In this document: positions 19,001-29,944 of the stretch, piece after piece
Layout of the letters: every line of letters begins with the position of its first letter
Numbering within the stretch: the first letter of the stretch is position 1
NCBI GenBank assembly: GCA_963801855.1
Contig: CAWDGK010000005.1
Location: 496,001 to 560,000, forward strand
Direction of reading: 5' to 3'
Source: JACDAN01 sp963801855
Lineage (GTDB): Bacteria; Actinomycetota; Thermoleophilia; Gaiellales; Gaiellaceae
DNA length: 64,000 nt
Notes under the pieces: generated by a model
What the model was told of the DNA's origin: nothing
Seen by the model: the letters and a program-made list of their open reading frames with translations, nothing else
The model's database searches: none
Position numbers and translations under genes: made by a program

Positions 19001-22000
19001 ATGGATGCCCGGGAGCGGCGGCGGGAAGTGGGTGAAGACCGTGCCGCCGAGCTCGGTGATCTTCGGCGTGCTCGTGTCGTCGAAGATGAGCGAGAAGCGG
19101 CCACCGGAGACCGTCGCGTCGAGATTGTCCGTCGTTTCCTTGGTCGCAACCGCTCCGCCGCTCCCGCGAGCCTCGGCCCAGGCCGCTCCGGTCCAGTAGT
19201 GGAGCTTGAGGTTCGTCTCCAGCGCGCCGGTAACCGTCGTCGGGTAGTAGAAGCGCGCATTCGCAGTGTCGGTGGCATCGGAGCCGACGACGCGCAGGTC
19301 GACGAAGCCGCCGCCCGCGAAGATCGTCCCCCCAGCCGGGTTGACGGAGTACGTCGCCGCCGTGACCGTTGCGGGCCCCGTTCCGTCCGTGTTGTTCGTC
19401 AACGTCGCCGAGACGCCGGCCTTGCCCGCAGCCGTCGGCGCTGTCGACGCGGTGGCGCTCTCGCCGGGCAGCGCGACCTTGCTCTGCGAGCTCTCGACCT
19501 TCGAGCTCGTGATCGTGAAGGGCAGCGGGTCGGAGGTCTGGCCGCCGGGGTTGACCACGCGGACGAGGGCCGTCGCGATGTCGCCGGAGGTCGCGAGGTC
19601 GGATGCCGGGATCGTCGCCGAGATGAGGGTCGGGCTCATCACGAGGGTCTGTCGAGGAGCCCCGTTCCACTGCAGTTCCGCGCCAGCCTCGAAGCCCGTC
19701 CCGTTCACGCCCAGCGGGAATGCTCCGCCGTCTTTCGTAGCTCGGGCGGGTTCGAGACTCGCCAGCTCCAGGGGCAGAGGCGCGATCTGCTTCTCGAAGG
19801 CGCCGATGTCGCAGCCCCCACCCGACGGGCGCTGCTCGCCGCGCTGGTCGAGACCCGAGACCGGCGGCGCAGCACATGCTGCGTCGTCAGCCGCGTCGAG
19901 CGCCGGGCTCCCGTCGAGGAGCGGGTGCGTCCTCGTGGTACCGCCGTTGTCCGCGAGCGGCCCGAGCACGGTCGCGGAGACGTCGCCGGCCGGGATCGTC
20001 TGATTGCCGGCCTGAGGACAGCCGGTGGCAAGTCCGACGAGGTTGGAGCCGCCGCCGAACGCGACCGGATTGAACGGGTAGTTCCAGCAGTCGGCGCCGG
20101 GCCAAGGGTTGCTACCGGTGAAGGAGTTTCCGGCGATGATCGAGTTGCGAAGCGTCACAGCGGCAGTTCCCCAGACGTTGTTGACGAGCAGGCCGCCGGT
20201 CTTCGAGTCGCCGGTCCCCCGGTTCCCTGTGACGGTCGTGTTGATCAGCGTGATCGGCCACTGGGCCCAGATCCCCCCGCCGCCGGTCTCCCCGAAGATG
20301 TAGCCGCTCGCGTGGTTTCCGCTGATCGTCGAGTTGGCGATGGTGAGGTGGGCGTCCGGGCCGACGGTGGCGGCGTGGGCGACACCGCCTCCGCCGCCGG
20401 CGGCGTTGTTCGAGATCTCGCTCTGGAGGACTGTCGTGTTCCCGCCAGACCAGAGCCCGCCGCCGCGACCGCTCGGATGGATCGCCGAGTTGTCGACGAT
20501 CCTGGCCCGCTCGATCCGCGCCTCGCCGAGCACTGCTAGGCCGCCGCCGTCGTGCCCGAAAACGTCGGGGACGGGGCTGTCCGCGACGTTGTCGCGGAAC
20601 TCCGTGTCTCTGATCGTGAGATTGCCCCATGCGAAGAGCCCGCCGCCCGTCTGCGCCCGGTTCCCGATGAACCGGGAGTTCGTGATCGTGACGTTGCCCT
20701 GGACGTAGAGACCGCCGCCCTCGCCGGACTGTGTGCGGACACCACCGATGTCGCCGTTGCGGAAGGTGACGCCGTCGATCGCGGCCTCACCGGCGCCCAT
20801 GATCCGGAACTGCGGCGCGCCGATCGCGCGCTCGATCGTGGCACCGTGGCCGCGGAGTACCGCGTCGTAGATGCCCGGGAGGCCTGAGCTCGTGCGCTGG
20901 GAGCCGCGAGGATGCCACTCCTCCGTGAGCGTGTAGGTCGCGCCGGGCTCGAGGTCGATCGTGTCTCTCCCCGTTCCACGCGGGCATCCGCCTGCCGGCA
21001 GGTCGGCGTTCGCGGCGACCATCGCGTCGAAGATCGAGCAGCCGTTGCCGACGTCGATCGTCGTCTGCTGGAGCTCGTGCGCCGTCTGGTCATTCACGGC
21101 ATTCGGGTCGGGCGCGGAAGACGCGGCGATCTCGGCGTCGACGATGTTCGCCGCTCCCGTGACCGCCGCCGTCAGCTGAAGTTCCGCCTCTTCACCGGCG
21201 CCGAGCGAGCCCGCCGACCATGTTCCCGTCCCGGGGTTGAACGCGCCGGCGGGGATCGACGACGCGAACTCGAGCGTCGAGGGGAGCTGAACGTGGACCT
21301 GTACGCCCGTTGCCGCGGCGGGGCCGATGTTCCGAAGGCGAACGGTCAGCGCCTGGGAACCGCCGACCATCGCCCGTTCGGGCGCCACCGCAAGCGTGAC
21401 GCCGAGGTCGGCAGAACCGGCCGGCCGCGCGACGCTGCCCTCGAAGGCGCCCGCGTCGCAGTCAGTGCGAGTGATTCCTCGTTGATCGACGCCGGAGACA
21501 GGAGCCGCGGCGCAGACCGCGTCGTCGCCGAGGCCGAGCGCGGCGCTTCCCGGGAGGAGGGCGTGGGTCGCCGTTTTCCCGGCGTCCGTCAGGACGAGCG
21601 GGCCGAGGAGCGAGGTGAAGACGCTCTCCGGCGCGACGGCCACGTCGGTCGCGGCGGGCTCGCATCCGCCCCCTGCCCCGTAGACGTTGTGGCCGCTCGA
21701 TGAGGTCTGCGCGCCGATCCGGCAGTCGGACACGGGGGGCGTCGTCCTGTCTCCGGCGCGGTTGCCGGCGACGATCGAGTTCACGATCGACACCTCGACC
21801 GCGGCGATCGCGATCCCTCCGGTGCTCCCCGGGATGCTCGCGTACCGGTCCTCGGCGACGTTGCCGACGATGGTCGAGTTCACGATCGTGAACACGCTCG
21901 GGTTCTCGTTGTCCGCGTAGATCGCGCCGGCGCTGCGCGGGCCGTCCTGCGCGGCGAGGTCGTACTGGCTCGTCGCGCGGTTGCCGCTGATCGTGCTGTT

Positions 22001-22894
22001 CGCGATGACTGTCTTCAGGCCGGGCGCGTGGATCCCGCCGGAGAGCTGCGAGCTGTTGCCGCTCAGGAGCGACCGGTCGACGATCAGCTCGCCGCTGTCG
22101 TAGCTCGCGCTGAAGATCCCGCCGCCGTGTCCGAACTGGCCTTCAGCCACGTTGTCGGAGACCGCGCTCTGGACGATGCGGAGAAAGCTCTCGCTGGAGT
22201 AGATCCCGCCGCCGTGCCCTGCCGAGCGGTTGCCGGAGACGACCGACGACGACACGTTCAAGGTTCCCTCGACGACCGCGAGTGCGCCGCCGCCTCCACA
22301 GGCCTCGCCCACCGTCCGGTTATCAAGAAGCCTCGAGTTCGCGATCGTCGCCTCGCCGCCCGAAACGCGGACAGCACCGCCGTGTGCGCAGTCGGAGCTC
22401 GGCGTCTGCGCCGGGACCCGCCCGCCGCGGATCGTCATGTTGTCGAGCGTCAGCTTTCCGTCGGCGTCGACGTCGAAGATGCGGAACGGCATGGCGTCCG
22501 GTGCCGTCCGCTCGATGGCTCCGGCGTTGCCGTCGATCGTGATCTCGCTCGTCACCGTCGGCAGGCCGATCGGCGTTCCCTGGTCGTCGTCGCCTACCGG
22601 GGCCGTCAGCGAGTAGGTCGCGCTCGGGGCGAGCACGATCGTGTCGGCGCCCGAGCCCGCGGGGCAACCGCCGACCGCGGAGTCGGTGTTCGCGGCGCGG
22701 ATCGCATCGGCGAGGGAACAGCCGGGCCCCACATCGATCACAGCGGCCGGCGCGGTTACGCGAGTGCTCCCACCGACACGCGCTGCGCTCGTCACGGCGC
22801 CGACGGCCACGACTGCCGCTACGGCGAAGCTCGTGAACGCCATCCGCCTGACCATCGGTCCAAGACGGCCCACGTCGCCCGTCTCTTCCCTCAC
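10016..22894 (-). CDS. Giant secreted beta-helix repeat protein with four CSLREA-type modules (about 4,290 aa; six frameshifts)
   Basis: Read across frameshifts near 17458, 10810, 10690, 10660, 10625 and 10250 this is one 12.9-kb gene. After a signal peptide (MVRRMAFTSFAVAAVVAVGA; start GTG 22894 or ATG 22855) come four modules. Each opens with a CSLREA-like motif (CSLADAIRAANT, CSIFDAMVAANA, CTLVEAIIAANT, CTLPEAVIAANT), runs through many right-handed beta-helix coils (GGGIxNxG...GNxA), and ends in CDIGAYE-like residues. Modules 1 and 3 end with DUF11-like repeats; modules 2 and 4 end with an IPT-like domain plus a shared 'FYYPTTV...YWTGxxW' domain. The C-terminus has an HTFKYRSID motif, a fibronectin-like domain, a Pro-Gln tract and a basic tail with LCHRGRTIKVPK. 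Probable surface adhesin or polysaccharide-binding protein; no sortase motif. Confidence 0.85.
10171..10280 (-). repeat. GGTTGGG/GGTTGC microsatellite encoding a Pro-Gln tract
   Basis: On the plus strand the tract is a run of GGTTGC, GGCTGG and GGTTGG hexamers, with four tandem GGTTGG units at about 10227-10250. On the coding minus strand it yields PQPQPQ in the correct frame. The reading frame changes within it (near 10250), before the conserved C-terminal tail. The length is likely to vary by slippage, and the G-runs could form quadruplexes. Confidence 0.8.
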
Positions 22895-23175
22895 CGCGCT
22901 TCGTCCTGTCTCGAGATCAGCGCCGGGGAGATCCGATCCAACGAGACTCCCGCCCGGATGAACGCCTCACGGACGAGGTCTTCCGAAGCGGCGTCGACGA
23001 GACAGATCAGTGCTTCGTCACCCGGGACGATCGCGCTGCGCAGCATCCGTACCCGCCGCCCGGCGCGCGCCAGAGCCTCGACCTCCGCGCAGACCCGACC
23101 GCACGCAGCCTCGAGGTTGTCGACCGACATCCCGGGCGAGTAGTTCTCGACGAAGAACGTGTCGTTCATCGCCAT
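22891..23175 (-). CDS. DUF4242-like small protein (SCO4226/nickel-binding family)
   Basis: 94 aa. The ferredoxin-like pattern FFVENYSPGMSVDNLEAA, then VRMLRSAIVPGDEALICLVD, then VREAFIRAGVSLDRI matches DUF4242, whose Streptomyces member SCO4226 binds nickel. It starts at ATG 23175 (or 23169) and its TGA overlaps the GTG of the giant beta-helix gene, so both are translated from one message. Why a cytosolic DUF4242 protein precedes a giant surface protein is unclear. The assignment rests on sequence pattern only. Confidence 0.65.
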   Translation of the reverse strand: MAMNDTFFVENYSPGMSVDNLEAACGRVCAEVEALARAGRRVRMLRSAIVPGDEALICLVDAASEDLVREAFIRAGVSLDRISPALISRQDEAR

Positions 23176-23202
23176 CGAACCTACGGCGGCGCGGCGCTCG
23201 GC

Positions 23203-26004
23203 TTATAAGAGGGAAGTCCCTACGTTTTGGCGCGCGCAGTCATTCGCAGGCACGCCGAGCTCGGCCCGCGACCTGATCTCGAGCTTTCCGTAGACCCGCG
23301 AAAGCGTCGCTTCGACGGTCTTCGGGCTGACGGACAGGATCTGCGCGACCTCTTTGTTCGTGCGTCCCTCCGCCGCCAGCTCGGCGACGCGGCGCTCGCT
23401 CTCCGTCAGCGCCGACGGGCTACTCCGGCGCAGGCCGAACCGTCCGAGCTCACTGCGCGCCTGTGCGGCCCACAGCGCTGCACCGAGGCCGTCGAAGAGG
23501 CTCGTGGGCCGCCTCGAGGGCTCTCCTTCGCCAGCAGCTTCTCGCGGCGCCGGCGGCGAACCCTTCCCAGCGTGAGTAGCGCTCTCCCGCGCGCAACCGG
23601 TAGCTCGAGCAGCTCTTGGCGCGCCAGCGCGTCCTCGGCGGCCGCGAGCGCTCCGTCGAGGTCGGCGTGCTCCGCGAGGATGAGTGCGCGGCACCGGGAC
23701 ACCTCTGCGAGGGCCCAGGGCCGATTCAGCCTGCGGGCTTGAACCTCGAACGCCTCGAGCAGCGCCTCGGCGCGTTCGAGCTGACCGACGGCGGTTAGCG
23801 CCTCGACGGCGTCAGGGACGAACAGCGTCCAGACGGGCTCTCCGATGCCCATCTCTTCGGCCGCGACGATGAGCGGCTCGAGTGCCTCCAGCGCTGAAGC
23901 CATTTCTCCCAGAGCGAGGTGGATCGACCCGGCGGCCGTGGCCGCCCAGGAGAGCCCGAACGTCCACCCCGTCTCCTGGAACAGCGCCGTCGCCGCGGAC
24001 ACGTCGGCGAAGGCGGCATCGACGTCTCCATAGAAGCCTCGGACAATCGCCCGGTGGACGAGCGGAACGGTTCCATGCGTCTTGCTTCCCGTCAGGGCGG
24101 AGAGCTCCAATACCTCCTCCGCCGCGCGGCCCGCCGCCGCGAAGTCGCCGCGCCACCACTCGGCCCAGGCGAGGTGGTCGAGGAGGAACGGCAGCGAGGC
24201 GTCCTCTCCGCGCTCGTACGCCCAGGTGCGGAGCTCGTAGAGGCGCTCACACCCCTCGGTCAGGCGCGCCTCGCAGACAGCGATCATCGCTGCGATCGAG
24301 CTCGGACGCTGGACCAGCTGCCTCGGCCGGCGGCGATCCTCGAGCTCGAGCGCGCGCTCGAGCCTTGCGTGGTCGGTTCCGAGACCGGCGATGAACTCGA
24401 CGATCGTCAAGACGCCGAGCGCGTCGGCCAGAAGCGGCGGGTCAGCAGGCTTCCTCCGCGTCGGCAAGGGCTTGGCGTGCGTGGGCCAGGGCGACTGGAA
24501 CGTTCGCGGTGCTCACGGCTGCAACTGCGAGGTCGAAGCGGACCGGGATCGAGACGTGCGGATCGTCGACGTACACGAGCGCCTCCTCGAGGTAGCCGGA
24601 TCGCCTCGGGAATGCTGTCTTCGTGATGCCTGACCTCACCCAGGAGGCGGAGCGCCTTGCCACGCTCGGCCGGCGCCAGCGGTTCGCTCAGGACCTGCTC
24701 GACGAGCCTGACGCGCACGTTCGGGATCCCCCGCGGTCGCCAAGCTCTGGGCAGCCGAGATCGTCCTCACGTGGATCGAGGTCGCGTCTTCCGCGGCGTT
24801 AAGACGTGCCGGCGAGCTCGGCCAGCTCGGCAGCGGCCACCGGCGCTCCGCGCGCGCCGGCTCGCGCGGCCGCCTCGTCGAGCGCGGCCGCTACGTCCTC
24901 CGCGGGTTCGGAAGCAGAGAGCGCGAGATGTCGTGCCCGTTCCTCGGGATCGACGACGATCTCGGCGAGCTCGCGATGGCGTCGCCGCCGCGTCTCCGCG
25001 CTCGGCCGCCGAGTACACAGCAGACGCAAAGAGCGGGTGCGATGAAACGGATGCGATCACCTTCGATTCGCACCACGCCGGCTATCTCGGCCGCGTCGAG
25101 CCGTGCGCGCGGGTCCTTGCCGAGAACCTCCTCGACGAGCGAGATCCGTGGCGACGAAGCCGCGGCAGCAACGAGGAGCGCTTCCATCGTGGCGGACGGT
25201 AGGCCGGGCCAGGTGCTCCGCGACGAGGCCGGAAAGCGTGTCCGGCACCGGCAAGGGCTCGCCCGGGCGCGAGCCCGAGTCGATCAGTGCCCTCGCGAGT
25301 TCCAGCGCGTGGAGCGGGTTGCCACCGAGAACCGCTCGATCTTCAGCAGGGCCGGACGCTGCAATGACTCGCCGAATTGCTCTCGGACGATGTGGAAGAG
25401 GCTCGCAACGCTCAGGCCCTCGAGCCGCACGTGCGTGAGGTCGGCCGAGAGGGAGTGCTCGAGGGTCGAAGCGACGCCTGCATCGAGCGCACCCGTCCGG
25501 CGAACGAGGAAGAACCCGACAGGGCTCGATCCGAGTCTCCTCGCGGCGAACCCGAGTGCCGCCGCGGACGGCCGGTCGAGCCACTGCACGTCGTCCACGG
25601 CCACAAGGACAGGTGTTTGCTCGGCGAGTCGGACCAGGAGCGTCGCCAACGCCGTGCCAATCGCCCGTTGATCGGGCGGTGACTCGTCCGGCTCCGCCTC
25701 GAGGAGCGCGACTGCCGAGTGCGCGCGACTGCGGCTCGGGTAGATCAGCGGTGAGTTTCTCGTCGACCGCCGCCGAGCAGGTCGGCGATCGAGGCATACG
25801 ACAGCTTCGTCTCGGCCTCGACCGGACGGCACCGAGCACGTCGAATCCCTGGGCGCGGCACGCTCGAGACCCTCGCGCCAGACCGTCGTCTTTCCGACGC
25901 CCGCATCTCCCTCGATCACCAGCGCGCCCGTCGCCGAGCGCGCCGCCTTCAGGAAGTTTCTCGACGGTGGCAAGCTCGCGATCCCGGCCGACGACGATTC
26001 CCAT
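23203..26004 (-). pseudogene. LuxR-family large ATP-binding regulator, frame-disrupted (paralogue 1)
   Basis: Pieces of one LAL/MalT-type regulator lie in different frames: MGIVVGRDRELATVEKL at the start (ATG 26004), Walker A GDAGVGKTT, Walker B VLVAVDDVQWLD, a TPR-like helical region around 23.6-24.5 kb, and a C-terminal LuxR HTH (ESERRVAELAAEGRTNKEVA, VSPKTVEATLSRVYGKLE). At least six shifts are needed to join them, more per kilobase than in most neighbours. The intact adjacent paralogue (26037-28745) has the same architecture and a near-identical HTH. Genuine decay after duplication and assembly error are both possible. Confidence 0.7.
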
Positions 26005-26036
26005 GGCGACAGGATGCGCGGAGAGTGGCGGGCTTC

Positions 26037-28745
26037 TCAACTTGCGCGGGTCAGTCGGCGACTCGCCATTCGAGCGCCGAGCTCGGCTCGCGAGTGGATC
26101 TCGAGCTTTCCGTAGACCCGCGATAGCGTTGCCTCGACCGTCTTCGGACTGATGAAGAGGGCCTGGGCGACCTCCTTGTTCGTCATGCCCGACGCGGCTA
26201 GCTCGGCGACGCGCTCCTCGCTGTCGGTCAGTTCGCCGGCAGCCCGACGGCGGATCGGAATGCGCTTCAGCTCGTCCGAGGCGCGCGCCGCCCAGAGCTT
26301 CGCCCCGATCTCATCGAAAATCGCCTGGGCGCGCTCGAGGGATTCCCTGGCCTCTCGCCGGTGCCGCGTGCGCCGCTCGATCTGGCCCTTGACGAGCAGC
26401 GTGCGGGCGAGTTCGTACGGCATCGCAAGGCGCTCATGGGTCGAGAGGGCGTCGTCGATCGCGGCCAGCCCGGCTCTGAAGTCGCCTTCGGCGGCATGGA
26501 TCAGGCCCTTCGTTCGCAACGCGACGGCGGTACTCCAGGCATGGCCGGTGCGCCGACCGTGCTCTTCGAGGTGCTCGGCGATCTGGGTTGCCCGGCCCGG
26601 GTCGCCGAGGGAGAGCGCGACCTCAGCGGCATCGCCATGCGCGCGATGAACGCCGGGCTCGAGCTGGCCCATCCGTTCGCCGAGCTCGAGCGCGGTGCGG
26701 AGGTGTCCGTCTGCGGCTTCGTCGTTTCCGAGCGAGTGTTCGAGCAGCCCCAAGCCGATCTCGAGGTGCTGAATGATCTCCGGGGCCCAGCCCTCGCCGT
26801 AGAGGCGGTCGGCGATCTCTCGCACCAGTTCCTCGTTGCCGCGGTGGGCTTCGACGATCGACCGCACCCGGTACGGGCCCACCGACGTGATCTCCATCTC
26901 CTCCGCGAGCTCGCACGAGCGGGCGGCGTACTCCGCTGCCAGAGCGAGGTTGCCGGCCCAGCACTCCGTCATCGCCAGCTGTTGGAGGACGTTCGGAATC
27001 GAGACGTCCTCGCCTGTCTCCTCGTACTCACGCATCGACCGCTTCAGCCAATGGCGGGAGCCGTCGAAGTCGTCGACGTACTTGAGCCACTGCCCGTACG
27101 AGCGGGCGACGTACCCGCCGGTCTCGAGCTCGATCGCCCGCTCGACGGCCGCCCTGTCGAGGCCGAGACCGAGCGCCAGGCGGTTCCGCTCCCGGATGCC
27201 GAGCGCCAGGCCCAGGACGTCGGGTCTTGCCGCTTCGCCGAGGACGTCGAGCAGAGCGAGAGCCGCCTCTGCATGCTCCAGCCCGCGCGCCATGTCGAAC
27301 TCCAGGCCCGTGGAGATCTTGCCGTGCAACGCCGCCTTGACCACGGGCGCCTCGACCTCCGTCAGCACGCTCTCGCCGAGAGCCACGGACTCGTGGCCTC
27401 CCTGCGTCCAATAGACCGAGTCGAGCAGCGTCCACAGTCCGGGGATCTGCTGTTCGTGTGTGAGCGCCGTCCAGTCCTGTACCTGCAGGAGGACGTCCGC
27501 GGCCCGCACGCTGTTGCCGCTCTGATGCAGGAACTCACCGAGGTCGACGAGTCGCCCGTCGGTCGCGTCACCTAGGCGAATCGCCTGCTCGACGAGCTCG
27601 GCCGCGGCTCCGAACGCACCGCGAGCAGCCACTTCGCGCGCTGCGGCGTGAACGCGCTCGGCGGTCTTCTCGTCGGGAGGAGTCGCAGCGAGCGCGAGGT
27701 GCCGTGCTCGCTCCTCCGGTTCGTCGACCACCTTGCCGAGACCGCCGTGGACACGCCGACGGTGCTCGTTCCCTGCCGAGGCGTACACGGCGGCGCCGTA
27801 CAACGGATGAGCGAAGCGGACTCCCCGGTCGTCGACCTCCGCGATGCTCGCTTCCTCGGCCTCCTCGATCGCAAGGTCGACCTCTCCGTGAATCTCCGTG
27901 AGCAGCGCGCGTGTGGGCGACGCGGCTGCCGCGACCGTGAGCAGCACCTCGCGCGTCTCCGGTCTCAATCCCTCGATCCTCCGCAGGACGAGCTCGGAGA
28001 GATCCTCGGGCAACGGTAGGGGCGCGCCGGCAGGAACATCGGTCGCCAGCGCCACCCGCGCGATCTGAAGCGCGAAGAACGGGTTGCCGCCTGCCGTCTC
28101 GTGCACGCGCGCCAGGATCGGCCGCGGCGGCGCGGACCCGAGCGTATTCCGGACGACGTGGTGGATGGCGGCAAGGGTCAGCGGCTGAAGCCGGAGCGGC
28201 GGCGTTTCGCGGGCAAGGGCCTCGAATGCCCCCGTCCCGGGTCGCCGTGTAGCCATCAGACCGACCGGTCCACGAACGCGGCGCAGCGCGAACTCGACGG
28301 CCTCCGCAGACGGCGGGTCGAGCCACTGGGAGTCGTCGATTCCAACGAGGACGGGCCGCTCCTGCGCCGCCAGCTCGAGGAGGGATCGAAACGCGGTCGC
28401 GACGGCCCGCGCATCGGGCGGCGACTTGGCCGGCGCCGCGCGGAGAAGCGCCACCTCGAGCGCCCGCCGCTGCGGCAGAGGGAGCGCCTCCAGGCGATCG
28501 TCGCCGATCGGCTCGAGGAGGTCTGCGAGCGCGGAGAAGGAGAGCTTGGCCTCCGACTCGGCCGGCCGGCACGTGAGGATTTCGATTTCGGCGCTCTCGG
28601 CACGCCTGATGGCCTCGCGCCAGATCGTGGTCTTGCCGATTCCCGGCTCGCCCTCGACCACGAGAACCGCAGCATCGGACGAGAGCGCAGCGAGGAACGA
28701 AGAGATGTGCTCGAGCTCGTGCTCCCGGCCGACCACTGCGTCCAC
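26037..28745 (-). CDS. LuxR-family large ATP-binding transcriptional regulator (paralogue 2, intact)
   Basis: 902 aa in a single frame. An AAA/STAND ATPase opens with VVGREHELEHI; Walker A is GEPGIGKTT (about 32-40) and Walker B VLVGIDDSQWLD (about 132-143). A long TPR-like helical middle follows, and the last 65 residues form a LuxR HTH (EERVAELAASGMTNKEVAQ). Such LAL regulators bind ATP, oligomerise upon an inducer, and activate transcription. It is tandem with the broken paralogue, 33 nt apart, on the same strand. The target is unknown; it is divergent from the M24 peptidase gene. Confidence 0.92.
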   Translation of the reverse strand: MDAVVGREHELEHISSFLAALSSDAAVLVVEGEPGIGKTTIWREAIRRAESAEIEILTCRPAESEAKLSFSALADLLEPIGDDRLEALPLPQRRALEVALLRAAPAKSPPDARAVATAFRSLLELAAQERPVLVGIDDSQWLDPPSAEAVEFALRRVRGPVGLMATRRPGTGAFEALARETPPLRLQPLTLAAIHHVVRNTLGSAPPRPILARVHETAGGNPFFALQIARVALATDVPAGAPLPLPEDLSELVLRRIEGLRPETREVLLTVAAAASPTRALLTEIHGEVDLAIEEAEEASIAEVDDRGVRFAHPLYGAAVYASAGNEHRRRVHGGLGKVVDEPEERARHLALAATPPDEKTAERVHAAAREVAARGAFGAAAELVEQAIRLGDATDGRLVDLGEFLHQSGNSVRAADVLLQVQDWTALTHEQQIPGLWTLLDSVYWTQGGHESVALGESVLTEVEAPVVKAALHGKISTGLEFDMARGLEHAEAALALLDVLGEAARPDVLGLALGIRERNRLALGLGLDRAAVERAIELETGGYVARSYGQWLKYVDDFDGSRHWLKRSMREYEETGEDVSIPNVLQQLAMTECWAGNLALAAEYAARSCELAEEMEITSVGPYRVRSIVEAHRGNEELVREIADRLYGEGWAPEIIQHLEIGLGLLEHSLGNDEAADGHLRTALELGERMGQLEPGVHRAHGDAAEVALSLGDPGRATQIAEHLEEHGRRTGHAWSTAVALRTKGLIHAAEGDFRAGLAAIDDALSTHERLAMPYELARTLLVKGQIERRTRHRREARESLERAQAIFDEIGAKLWAARASDELKRIPIRRRAAGELTDSEERVAELAASGMTNKEVAQALFISPKTVEATLSRVYGKLEIHSRAELGARMASRRLTRAS

Positions 28746-28765
28746 AGATGAAGGATCGCGGGTAA

Positions 28766-28793
28766 TTGGCCGACCTTCAAGCTGCGATATAGG
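28766..28793 (+). promoter_or_regulatory. Candidate sigma-70-type promoter of the M24 peptidase gene
   Basis: TTGGCC at 28766-28771 and TATAGG at 28788-28793, 16 nt apart. The expected start point falls within a few nucleotides of ATG 28802, so the transcript would be leaderless or nearly so, which is common in actinobacteria. Confidence 0.5.
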
Positions 28794-28801
28794 ATCGACC
28801 C

Positions 28802-29929
28802 ATGCCTGACGTCCTGATCTACGCCGAGAATTTGCACACGCCGGAGCTCCGGCACGAGGTCCCGGTCCCGGCCCCGGACCCCTTCCTCTACATCGAGAAG
28901 AACGGCACCAAGCACGTGGTGATCACCTCCTTCGAGGTCGATCGCATGAAGGAGGTCGGGCTCGAGGCGCATCCGCTCGAGGCGTTCGGCTGGGACGACC
29001 TCGTCGGCAAGGGCCCGCGCGACGAGCAGCTGCTCAAGCTGATCGTTCAGGCCGTCCAGGGCCTCGACGTCAAGGAGGCGATCGTCCCCCACACGTTCCC
29101 GCTCGAACTGGCCGACCAGCTTCGCGCCAAGGGGATCGAGATCACGCCGGACCGCGCGTTCTTCAGCAAGCGGCGGCGCGCGAAGAACGACGCGGAGATC
29201 GCCGGGATCCGCAAGGCGCAGCGAGGCACCGAGGCGGCGATGGACACGGCGCGCGACCTCTTCCGGCGCGCCGAGCCCGCGAACGGCGGTCTGACCGTCG
29301 ACGGCGAGGCGCTCACCGTGGAGCTTCTGAAGGCCCGGATCGCAGACGTCTTCAACGCCCATGGCCTCGTCTCGGACGAGATGATCGTTGCGCACGGGGC
29401 TCAGACGGCTGTCGGCCACGATTTCGGCTCGGGGCCATTCGCCGCGGACGAGCCGATCGTCCTCGATCTCTTCCCACGCGATCGGGAATCGGGCTGTTTC
29501 GCGGACATGACCCGCACGTTCGTCATCGGCGAGGCGCCCGAGAAGCTCGTGGAGTTCCACCGGCTCGTCAAGGAGGCGCTCGACGTCTCACTTGCAGCAG
29601 TGAAGCCCGGGGTGGACGGACGCGAGGTCTTCCAGCAGGTCTGCGACGTCTTTCACGAGGCCGGCTACCCGACGCAGCTGACGAAGGAGCCCGGCGAGGT
29701 GCTCGACCGCGGCTTCTACCACGGGCTCGGCCACGGAGTGGGGCTCGAGGTGCACGAGGCCCCGTCCCTCTCTCGCGACCCGAGCACGCTCGCGGTCGGC
29801 GACGTGATCACGCTCGAGCCGGGGCTGTACGAGCCGGGCTTCGGCGGTTGCCGGCTGGAGGATCTCGTCCTCGTCACCGAGGACGGCTGTGAGAACCTCA
29901 CGCAGTACCCGTACGACCTGACGCCGTAG
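28802..29929 (+). CDS. M24-family Xaa-Pro aminopeptidase
   Basis: 375 aa. The C-terminal pita-bread domain begins near residue 135 and shows the M24 metal ligands: aspartates in IVLDLFPRD and GCFADMTRTFV, histidine in GLGHGVGLEVHEAP, and glutamates in DVITLEPGLY and CRLEDLVLV. The N-terminal creatinase-like domain includes RRAKNDAEIAGIRKAQ at its end. It removes N-terminal residues before proline with two divalent metals, in the cytoplasm. One substitution, FPRD in place of the usual G-x-D context, is a normal variant of the subfamily. It stands alone with its own promoter. Confidence 0.9.
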   Translation: MPDVLIYAENLHTPELRHEVPVPAPDPFLYIEKNGTKHVVITSFEVDRMKEVGLEAHPLEAFGWDDLVGKGPRDEQLLKLIVQAVQGLDVKEAIVPHTFPLELADQLRAKGIEITPDRAFFSKRRRAKNDAEIAGIRKAQRGTEAAMDTARDLFRRAEPANGGLTVDGEALTVELLKARIADVFNAHGLVSDEMIVAHGAQTAVGHDFGSGPFAADEPIVLDLFPRDRESGCFADMTRTFVIGEAPEKLVEFHRLVKEALDVSLAAVKPGVDGREVFQQVCDVFHEAGYPTQLTKEPGEVLDRGFYHGLGHGVGLEVHEAPSLSRDPSTLAVGDVITLEPGLYEPGFGGCRLEDLVLVTEDGCENLTQYPYDLTP

Positions 29930-29944
29930 CGCCCAGGCGCGACG

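Noticed and set aside
18296..20539. A 747-codon open frame on the plus strand opposite the giant gene, and similar long ones at 14506-16029 and 16051-17073.
   Set aside because: They lie antisense to clear beta-helix coding sequence, have arginine-rich composition without domains, and arise because repeat codons in a GC-rich gene leave few stops on the other strand.
10609..22894. Short recurring GC-rich motifs (for example CCGCCGCCG with GTTGCC) that look like a repeat array or CRISPR.
   Set aside because: Spacing follows the 20-25-residue beta-helix coil, the units are imperfect and coding, and no cas gene or exact direct repeat is present.
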